Assembly (NCBI GenBank): GCA_902803355.1
Contig: CADCPP010000188.1
Location: 1 to 20,121 of the forward strand
Reading direction: 5' to 3'
Length of the DNA: 20,121 nt
Source: an uncultured Lachnospiraceae bacterium
GTDB lineage: Bacteria; Bacillota; Clostridia; Lachnospirales; Lachnospiraceae
Part shown: positions 14,507 to 20,121 of the stretch, piece by piece
How the letters are laid out: every line of letters begins with the position of its first letter
Position numbering within the stretch: the first letter of the stretch is position 1
Program-made: the position numbers and the translations under genes
Notes under the pieces: generated by a model
What the model saw: only the letters and a program-made list of their open reading frames with translations
What the model was told of the DNA's origin: nothing
Database searches by the model: none

Positions 14507-15214
14507 TTACTGATCTGTTTCCATTTTCTGACCGTTTCCGCAAAGCAGAGCTCTGTCCTCCGGAGCGGTCAGTTTTTGATTGGCAGAGCTCCCGGGAACA
14601 AGCCGGACATCAAAGCCGCAATATTCCAGCATCCCGCAGTCATCCGTCACCGGCACAGACGAAGGAACTCTTTGATGTGCTTTAAGAAGCACGCTCCGCC
14701 GAAAGGCCTGCGGCGTCTGCACCAGCCAGGTCCGGCTCCTGTCGGTCGTTTCCAGAACCAGTCCCTGCTCATTCGTGATCTTGACCGTATCCGGCGAAGG
14801 CAGGGCAACAGACGCGCCGGAGACGCTCTTCAGCGCCTCTGCGAGATCATCGATCCACTTTACGGCGAAAAACGGTCTGGCTGCATCATGGACCAGAACG
14901 TAATCCTCCTGTGCCTGCTTTAGGCCTTCGTATACGGAGGCACGACGGGTCTCTCCGCCGGGAACGGCCAGGATCCGCTTGCTGCTCTTTGCCTTTTTCT
15001 CTTCCAGAACCGGCAGAAGCAGTTCTTCGTCTTCCTTCCGGTAAACACAGATCAGTTCGGCAACAAGCGGCGAAGACAGCAGCTTATCCATACAGATGCC
15101 GATGACCATCTGCTCGTTAAGCGGCAGATACACCTTATTGATCTCGCCGCCAAAGCGCGTCCCGCTTCCGCCGGCCGCCAGGATCGCAGAGAATTTTGCT
15201 GTCCTGCTTTTCAT
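14507..15214 (-). CDS. ispD: 2-C-methyl-D-erythritol 4-phosphate cytidylyltransferase
   Basis: This 235-residue cytoplasmic enzyme catalyses the third step of the MEP isoprenoid pathway, joining CMP from CTP to methylerythritol phosphate. The nucleotide-binding start ILAAGGSGTRFGGEINKVYL (11-30) carries the equivalents of the catalytic Arg20 and Lys27. Further family motifs are GGETRRASVYEGL (86-98), VHDAARPF (108-115), LPSPDTVK (138-145), TPQAF (167-171), VTDD (189-192) and a variant of the GNPxNxKITTPED end (GSSANQKLTAPED, 208-220). The length is usual for the family. The ATG overlaps the ispE stop as ATGA (15211-15214), so it is translationally coupled. It is the last gene of the unit and converges on dacA. 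Confidence 0.92.
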   Translation of the reverse strand: MKSRTAKFSAILAAGGSGTRFGGEINKVYLPLNEQMVIGICMDKLLSSPLVAELICVYRKEDEELLLPVLEEKKAKSSKRILAVPGGETRRASVYEGLKQAQEDYVLVHDAARPFFAVKWIDDLAEALKSVSGASVALPSPDTVKITNEQGLVLETTDRSRTWLVQTPQAFRRSVLLKAHQRVPSSVPVTDDCGMLEYCGFDVRLVPGSSANQKLTAPEDRALLCGNGQKMETDQ

Positions 15215-16131
15215 ATTTTCTCCTTATTGACTGTTTCTGTCGGACAGATGAACCAATTTTTAGGAAATCTTTCCTTTAACACGCCAAATGCCTCGTCTCT
15301 TGCCTTCTGATCGGCAAACACGCCGAAGGACGCGGAACCGGAGCCGGAGAGCAGTACCTTTTCCGCGCCGGCATCCCGCAAGCCCTTCTGTACAAGAGCG
15401 ATCTGCGAAACCGCCGCGGCCATGTCTTCGGCTTCCCGCACAGAGCCTTCTTTCTGCTCCGCGGGTCTCAGTGCCGCATCAAAGGCATTGAAGAGCTGCG
15501 CCTTCAGCGCTCCCGCGTCACCACAGACAAGCGCCTCTTCTGCCAACCCGCTCCGGCTGACCGTGCTCTTTCCCACAAGGCCCAGCTCATCCAGCCTGCG
15601 GTACATGGCCGGTGTGGAAAGTCCAGCCGGCGGTTTTACCAGCAAAAGCGGGAGGGAGAGAGAGGTCCGAATGGGGGTCACCAGCGCGCCGCTTCCGCTT
15701 CCTCTGGTCGCGCCGTCATACAGCAGTGCCGGTACATCCGCCCCAAGCGTTCCGCCAAGCGCCGCGAGCTTCTCCCGGCTAAGCCCCAGAGAAAACAGCT
15801 CATTGCAGATCTTCAGCACGGCCGCCGCATCGCTGCTGCCGCCGCCGAGCCCCGCCTGCGAGGGGATCTCCTTCTCCAGACGGATCTCCAGGCCGCCGTC
15901 AAAGGCAAGCTGCCCCTGCATCAGCCGAAACGCCCGGCAGACCAGATTGTCTGCAGTTTCCAGCGTGCTGTCCGAGCAGGAAAACGCAAGACCCTCAGGG
16001 ATCCTTTTCACCCACAGACGGTCCGCAAGCGAGATGGGCTGATAGACCGTGTCCACCGTATGATAGCCGTCTTCCCGGCGGCCTGTAACTTCCAGGGTCA
16101 GATTGACCTTGGCTCTTGCCGTAAATAGCAT
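15211..16131 (-). CDS. ispE: 4-diphosphocytidyl-2-C-methyl-D-erythritol kinase
   Basis: This 306-residue GHMP-family kinase acts after IspD in the MEP pathway, phosphorylating the 2-hydroxyl of CDP-methylerythritol. Hallmarks are AKVNLTLEVTGRREDGYH (7-24) with the substrate-contacting Lys8 and Asn10, the ATP loop PSQAGLGGGSSDAAA (90-104), and LGADVP (129-134) with the probable catalytic Asp132. A C-terminal GHMP motif appears as KVLLSGSGSASFGVF. The ATG (16129-16131) is 1 nt after the ispF TAG and has AGGAGAG upstream. The 4-nt overlap with ispD downstream indicates coupling. The length is close to the usual 280-310. Confidence 0.93.
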   Translation of the reverse strand: MLFTARAKVNLTLEVTGRREDGYHTVDTVYQPISLADRLWVKRIPEGLAFSCSDSTLETADNLVCRAFRLMQGQLAFDGGLEIRLEKEIPSQAGLGGGSSDAAAVLKICNELFSLGLSREKLAALGGTLGADVPALLYDGATRGSGSGALVTPIRTSLSLPLLLVKPPAGLSTPAMYRRLDELGLVGKSTVSRSGLAEEALVCGDAGALKAQLFNAFDAALRPAEQKEGSVREAEDMAAAVSQIALVQKGLRDAGAEKVLLSGSGSASFGVFADQKARDEAFGVLKERFPKNWFICPTETVNKEKI

Positions 16132-16132
16132 T

Positions 16133-16600
16133 CTACTCTCCTGTTGTCATGATGCAGAACACGCTGATCCCGAGGCCCTGCCCGAACGCGGTCAGGCCTT
16201 CTCCGGTCGTTGCCGTGATCCCCACCTGCGAGGGGTCTATCTTTAGCAGGGAGGCAATCGAAGCCTTCATTTCCGGGATGCGGGGCGAGATCTTCGGGTG
16301 AGCCGCCTCGATGCTGAAGGAAACATGGCTGACCGGTTCTTTCAGGGCCTTCAGGGCTTCCTTAAGATACACCCGGCTGTCGGTGATGCCTTCTTTGCAC
16401 AGCTTATCCGCCGGCGCGCCCAGAATGTTCACACCGGTAATGCCGCTCACGGCATTCGTGAGCGCGTGAAGCACGACATCTCCGTCGCTGTTCGCGCTCA
16501 GTCCGCATTTTTCCTCCGGAAAAAGAATGCCGCCCAAGATGAGCGGCTTCCCGGCTGTTTCCTCAAATCTGTGACTGTCCTGTCCTATGGCTGCTTTCAT
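16133..16600 (-). CDS. ispF: 2-C-methyl-D-erythritol 2,4-cyclodiphosphate synthase (divergent)
   Basis: This 155-residue enzyme of the MEP pathway closes CDP-methylerythritol 2-phosphate to the cyclodiphosphate. The start at 16598-16600 (MKAAIGQDSHRF) is chosen because ATGA overlaps the TPR-gene stop and the family begins there; the longer frame has ten extra residues. Metal ligands are kept: Asp8 and His10 (DSH) and His45 (SDGDVVLHA). LILGGILFPEEKCG (20-33) and the end TTGEGLTAFGQGLGI (131-145) are family features. However, the usual GDIGxHFPDTD segment is replaced by NILGAPADKLCKEGITDSR (58-76), so the conserved Asp of GDIG is missing. It lies next to ispE and ispD, which supports the role. 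I regard it as a functional but divergent clade; loss of activity is possible. Confidence 0.88.
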   Translation of the reverse strand: MKAAIGQDSHRFEETAGKPLILGGILFPEEKCGLSANSDGDVVLHALTNAVSGITGVNILGAPADKLCKEGITDSRVYLKEALKALKEPVSHVSFSIEAAHPKISPRIPEMKASIASLLKIDPSQVGITATTGEGLTAFGQGLGISVFCIMTTGE

Positions 16601-17406
16601 CCCTGATTCCTTCTGTATTCGTCTTTCCAACGAGCAAGAAGCGTCCGATACGCCTCTTCCTGCTTTTCGGCATCAAGATCCCTGACCGATGCCGCTTCCA
16701 GCGCCTTTCCGGTAAACAGCGCCAGCTTTTTATGATCCTCCAGATTGGCACGGAACTGCTTCAGCATGGCGGCCGTGATCACGTCTTCCGCCGCTTTCGG
16801 GATGGCTCCGCCGCCCAGTTCGCTCAGTACGAACATCTTCTCCAGCAGTTCGGTCCTGCGGGAGAGCTGGTAGGCTTTATCCATACAGTACATGGCTTCG
16901 TCAAAGATCTCGAGCCTGGCATTGCAGCAGCCCTTGTTGTGCCAGATCTTTGCCACGAACTCCTGATCCGACAGTTCCTTGTCATTCTGCTCCAGCACAT
17001 GGTCGTAGACACGGATCGCGTGATAGAACTGGCCGCATTCGAAAAGGTAATCGCCCTTGGCCTTCATCCGCCAGCAGTAAGAGGCCGAGCTCAGCTCCTC
17101 CAGCTGTCTGCGGAAGGAGAACAGTTCCGCCGCCGTAAAGTAGTGCAGCTCCTGCAGCAGAAGATACAATACGTCAAACAGGCCGGCCTGCTCCTTCAGC
17201 CGCTGTGCACGTGCAGTCAATTTTTCCTCGCCAAGCTGGTTTAAAAACTCAAAGAGAGATTCATCGAGGAAATCTTCATTGATCAGAGGGATATTATGAT
17301 AAATGAAATAGCAAAGCTCTTCTCCGGTATACAGATGCAGTCCGAGTTCCTTCACATAGTAGGGATGGGTCACGCTCTTGTCCCGGCATAAGATCAGTCC
17401 GCTCAT
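16597..17406 (-). CDS. TPR-containing protein of unknown function, in the solenoid/Hsp70-like cluster
   Basis: This 269-residue protein has no signal peptide or membrane segment, so it is probably cytoplasmic. The ATG (17404-17406) has AAAGGAGAG upstream. The N-terminal part (1-50: LILCRDKSVTHPYYVKELGL, then HLYTGEELCYFIYHNIPLI) looks like a conserved recognition region. Two tetratricopeptide repeats are visible at about 111-144 (AKGDYLFECGQFYHAIRVYD) and 152-185 (NKGCCNARLEIFDEAMYCMD), so it is likely a protein-binding scaffold. The C-terminus is charged and helical. It starts 19 nt after the Hsp70-like gene, and its stop overlaps ispF by 4 nt (16597-16600). I do not know its function. Partnership with the two upstream products is inferred from operon position and from my memory of the same trio in Lachnospiraceae. 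Confidence 0.82.
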   Translation of the reverse strand: MSGLILCRDKSVTHPYYVKELGLHLYTGEELCYFIYHNIPLINEDFLDESLFEFLNQLGEEKLTARAQRLKEQAGLFDVLYLLLQELHYFTAAELFSFRRQLEELSSASYCWRMKAKGDYLFECGQFYHAIRVYDHVLEQNDKELSDQEFVAKIWHNKGCCNARLEIFDEAMYCMDKAYQLSRRTELLEKMFVLSELGGGAIPKAAEDVITAAMLKQFRANLEDHKKLALFTGKALEAASVRDLDAEKQEEAYRTLLARWKDEYRRNQG

Positions 17407-17425
17407 CTTCTCTCCTTTCTCCGGA

Positions 17426-18688
17426 TCACGAGATCAGGAAATCCTTGCGGATCACGATCCCGCTCGCGGGGAAGATCTCACCGAAGCCCTTATCGATCAC
17501 CCGTACGGTCACGCGGCTCTCCGAGGAAAAGCTGACGATCAGCTGGATCCTCGTCGTCTTGTTGGGCCTTGCCGGCAGTTCATCCAGCGAGAGGCTGATG
17601 GTCTCCACACGCTGCGTGGCAAAGGGTGTGACCATCAGTTCCAGGGTATGGACATCATCCAGAATAAACTCCGCAGAGGCCTTCGATTCATACCAGTTGC
17701 TGCCGGCAGAGGCTAAGATCAGCTGCTCGTTTTTGCCGTCCTGCAGCGCATAAAGGCTGATGGTGGACGCCAGTCTCCCTTCGCAGATGCACAGATAGGG
17801 GAAGGCGCTCTCGGGAAGCGTCCCGTCGTATGCGATCAGGGCCGCCCCGTCCGCGAAAAGGTGCTGTCCCGAAAAGACCTTCCGCTTGTTGCAGACCTTT
17901 TTCAGGAACTCCTTGGCAAAATCCACGCTGATAAAGCCTTCTCCGGTCAGGAAGACGGAAGAGACCAGTTTTTTCTGCAGTTTCCGGTCCGCGCAGGCCG
18001 AAAGGATCGTGTCCGCCATCCGCTCGCCCATGGGCGTTTCCAGAAGATCAAGGTCGAAGGCCTCATCCAGCGGTTCGCGTGCAGCCTGCAGGATCTGCGG
18101 ACGCCGCCCGCGGATCACCTGCATCTCAAAATAATCCAGTCCTGCCTCTGTCAGGTCAAATGCCGCCGCGGTATTCGGCCAGAGGTCCTTCGGCTGGCTC
18201 GCCACATAGTAGGCAAAGCATTCCGTATGGCTTAAAAAGCGGACTTTCTTCCGGTCAAGACCGCACAGATCGCACGCCTCCGTCAGCCGGTCCAGCAGGT
18301 CCGGATCCAGCTGCCGCAGGCCGAACGCGATGCCGTCGATCTCCTCTTCTTTATAGATGATCTTCGGCAGACGGATCAGCTGCGTGATAAAAGCCGCCAT
18401 GAGCTGCACCGCGCTGTACTGTACGCCTTCAATGGTCGCGCTGGTATCCCGCATGAGCAGCTTGACCAGCTTATCCACCATGGTGCCTTCGCCCATCAGC
18501 GCGCGCTGATACGCTTCGGTCCCGATCAGCCAGCTGTCCTGTCCGCGCACCTTGCAGAGGGTGGTGGAGATCAGGCCGTTGGATTCGGCGCCGCCCAGCA
18601 GCAGCGGTTCCGGCGCCTTCTTTTCCGGAGAATATACGCTGATCTGACTAAATGAATCACAAAGATCGATTCCAAGGATAAGTCCCAT
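17426..18688 (-). CDS. Hsp70/actin-fold-like protein of unknown function (DUF5716-type)
   Basis: This 420-residue protein starts at ATG 18686-18688, with GAGGAGG 7 nt upstream. It reads as a degenerate member of the actin/Hsp70/sugar-kinase fold. A phosphate-1-like strand is at GIDLCDSFSQISVY (6-19). SHTECFAYYV (153-162) sits where Hsp70 has its EPxAAALAY region. A phosphate-2-like strand is FDLTEAGLDYFEMQV (177-191), and an adenosine-type motif is SVFLTGEGF (244-252), followed by HLFADGAALIAY (277-288). The C-terminal part (about 325-415), with RIQLIVSFSSESRVTVRVID, looks like the beta-sandwich of Hsp70 substrate-binding domains. The Gly-rich DLGGGT-type loop is absent, so ATP hydrolysis is doubtful. 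I recall this family as DUF5716 in Lachnospiraceae, from memory only. It lies between the solenoid and TPR genes. Confidence 0.8.
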   Translation of the reverse strand: MGLILGIDLCDSFSQISVYSPEKKAPEPLLLGGAESNGLISTTLCKVRGQDSWLIGTEAYQRALMGEGTMVDKLVKLLMRDTSATIEGVQYSAVQLMAAFITQLIRLPKIIYKEEEIDGIAFGLRQLDPDLLDRLTEACDLCGLDRKKVRFLSHTECFAYYVASQPKDLWPNTAAAFDLTEAGLDYFEMQVIRGRRPQILQAAREPLDEAFDLDLLETPMGERMADTILSACADRKLQKKLVSSVFLTGEGFISVDFAKEFLKKVCNKRKVFSGQHLFADGAALIAYDGTLPESAFPYLCICEGRLASTISLYALQDGKNEQLILASAGSNWYESKASAEFILDDVHTLELMVTPFATQRVETISLSLDELPARPNKTTRIQLIVSFSSESRVTVRVIDKGFGEIFPASGIVIRKDFLIS

Positions 18689-18708
18689 ATCGCGTCCTCC
18701 TCTCCGGC

Positions 18709-20121
18709 TTATTGTACGTTAAAGTAATCCTTCAGCAGAACATCCTGCTTCCCGAAGGCCAGCAGTTCATCCTGCCAGTCCGCGGAAGCCGTATCCGTGC
18801 TCTCTTCCAGGATCCTGTTCAAATGCGTAAATCGGGTCTCCCGGGGCTCCGCTCCCGTATCCAGCGTGATCCGGCCTTGATCGACCGTCACCGTCTGTCC
18901 CTCTGCCACCGTGCGTATTTCATATTCCAGCTTCTCGTCGGCAAAGAGAAGGACCGGCTTCACGTAGATCCCGCCGAATACATGCGGCATCTCGGTAAAG
19001 CTCATCGGGCGGTCCTTTTCCTGCGGCAGAATGCGGAAGCCGATCTCGGTAGACACGCTGGCATCCCCGCGGTATTCGATCAGGGTATTGTCCGCAAGTT
19101 CCGCGGGCAGGTGGATGAAGCGCCCCAGCTTCTTCATATAGGCAAACAGCAGCCCCTGATTATACAGGCTGCTTAACATCTGTTCCGCAAGCTCAGTATC
19201 CGCCGCGGAAAGCAGGCGCTTCTCCGAGAGGCGCTTGGTCAGTGCGATGCGGCAGATCACGGGCAGATAGTCCACTTTCTTTTCCCGTTCCGCCCAGGCA
19301 CGGATCAGAGTATACGTCTCCTCCGGCAGGCGGATGCCGTCCTTGAAACTGCGCTCGGACTGGACCACCAGGTACGCTTCCGTCACGAAGCGGTCCATAT
19401 ATCCGGGTTCCTTCAGATAGGCTGCAAAAACCTCCTCCAGTCCTTCGGTCTCTCCGGTAAAGAGCATCTGTGCCAGGAGTCTGGCCGGAAGATCGTGTAC
19501 CAGCGCCTCGCTGTCTCTCGCTCCGGCAAGAGAGAGGAGGTCCCGCATCTCCTTCGTTCCCCCGTTGAAATAGCGGCAAAGGTAGGTCAGCGTGACGGGA
19601 TTATAGGCTCCGGCGCGGTAGAGGGAAAGAGAAAGCTGATAGCGGCTCTCCTCAAAGGCGTAATCGGTTCTGCGGATCTGGCGCTTCAAAAGCTCCAGCA
19701 GCAGCTCCCGGCTGTAGCCTCGGCATCCGAAACGGTGGATCAGCTCAATGGCGGTCTCGTCATCTTCCAGACGAATGCAGCTTTCCGCCAGCTCATGCCC
19801 CACGCGTTCACTCAGATAGGGACTGTCTTTGATGGCCTTGCGTTTTTCATAGCCTCCTGAGGGATCTTTTTCCGCTTCCCTGATCAGGGAGAGCATCAGT
19901 TTTTCCCGGTAGGTCTCCGAGATCCCCTTCGCGCCGAGAAACGCCATGGCGCCTTCCACATCTTCCGCGCGCTCGATACGAAGGCTCTCCAGCTTAAAAG
20001 GCAGGCTGTCCGGCGAAAGCTGGCGGCAGGTGGACAGCAGCGCCGCATTGCCGTTTAAGAAGCGGCGCCGTTTCAGCGCTGTCCTGGCATAGCGGTTTCC
20101 GTAGGCATCCACATAGACCGC
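18709..20121 (-). CDS. Large helical-repeat (solenoid) protein of unknown function, C-terminal part (DUF5717-type)
   Basis: The frame is open at the right edge; codons upstream of the first in-window GTG (20110-20112) continue without a stop (AVYVDAYGNRYARTALKRR), so the true N-terminus lies outside. About 470 C-terminal residues are visible. Most of it (to about residue 330) is regular amphipathic helices resembling an alpha-solenoid (AMAFLGAKGISETYREKLML, ETAIELIHRFGCRGYSRELL, YNPVTLTYLCRYFNGGTKEM). A beta-rich C-terminal domain (about 345-440) follows (DNTLIEYRGDASVSTEIGFR, MPHVFGGIYVKPVLLFADEK). No membrane helix is visible. I recall DUF5717 as a large Lachnospiraceae protein encoded beside the Hsp70-like gene. 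It is first of the visible operon and ends 20 nt before the Hsp70-like start. A chaperone or scaffold role is speculation. Confidence 0.8.
   Translation of the reverse strand, partial: AVYVDAYGNRYARTALKRRRFLNGNAALLSTCRQLSPDSLPFKLESLRIERAEDVEGAMAFLGAKGISETYREKLMLSLIREAEKDPSGGYEKRKAIKDSPYLSERVGHELAESCIRLEDDETAIELIHRFGCRGYSRELLLELLKRQIRRTDYAFEESRYQLSLSLYRAGAYNPVTLTYLCRYFNGGTKEMRDLLSLAGARDSEALVHDLPARLLAQMLFTGETEGLEEVFAAYLKEPGYMDRFVTEAYLVVQSERSFKDGIRLPEETYTLIRAWAEREKKVDYLPVICRIALTKRLSEKRLLSAADTELAEQMLSSLYNQGLLFAYMKKLGRFIHLPAELADNTLIEYRGDASVSTEIGFRILPQEKDRPMSFTEMPHVFGGIYVKPVLLFADEKLEYEIRTVAEGQTVTVDQGRITLDTGAEPRETRFTHLNRILEESTDTASADWQDELLAFGKQDVLLKDYFNVQ

Noticed and set aside
1..20121. Mobile elements, phage genes, CRISPR arrays, tRNA or rRNA genes, riboswitches
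   Set aside because: I saw no transposase or integrase motif, no spaced repeats, no tRNA-like cloverleaf and no conserved rRNA or riboswitch sequence. Intergenic gaps are all under 200 bp.

Overview
The window looks like a GC-rich anaerobic Firmicute chromosome, most likely a butyrate-forming gut Lachnospiraceae-type clostridium. The evidence is a butyryl-CoA:acetate CoA-transferase, MEP-pathway isoprenoid genes, AGGAGG-type ribosome binding sites throughout, and a three-gene cluster (large solenoid protein, Hsp70-like protein, TPR protein) of a kind I associate with Lachnospiraceae. Nearly all genes are on the minus strand. Only the CoA-transferase and a D,D-carboxypeptidase are on the plus strand. 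No rRNA, tRNA, CRISPR, transposon, phage or integrase sequence was recognised.

Layout from left to right. Positions 1-1180 (minus) hold three small unknown membrane proteins, the last running off the left edge. Positions 1207-2271 (minus) hold a two-domain S1 RNA-binding protein with its own promoter and a good intrinsic terminator. Positions 2335-7925 (minus) hold a peptide/nickel-type ABC importer: ATPase D, a metallo-beta-lactamase-fold hydrolase, lipoprotein binding protein, permeases B and C, ATPase F. Immediately upstream in the same direction (7927-11443) come a DHHW/AlgJ-like protein, an MBOAT acyltransferase and a lipoprotein. The lipoprotein promoter (11451-11479) lies back to back with the plus-strand promoter (11568-11596) of the butyryl-CoA:acetate CoA-transferase, which is followed 14 nt later by a penicillin-binding D,D-carboxypeptidase. 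Convergent to these are ispD, ispE and ispF (14507-16600, minus), preceded by the TPR protein, the Hsp70/actin-like protein and the large solenoid protein, which runs off the right edge.

Gene junctions are tight (4-nt ATGA overlaps, 1-nt gaps, stop codons next to or inside ribosome binding sites), so long polycistronic units are likely: solenoid-Hsp70-TPR-ispF-ispE-ispD, and lipoprotein-MBOAT-DHHW-ATPase D-hydrolase. The binding protein and permeases have an extra promoter of their own.

The points most worth a second look are: (i) the ATPase D and hydrolase frames are fused, and a single missing C in a four-C run would explain this; (ii) the solenoid/degenerate Hsp70-like/TPR operon of unknown function coupled to ispFED; (iii) a near-consensus promoter whose predicted start falls on the AUG of the lipoprotein, implying a leaderless mRNA; (iv) a tandem 18-bp repeat between convergent genes that folds into two hairpins with compensatory base pairs; (v) a divergent IspF lacking the usual GDIG segment.
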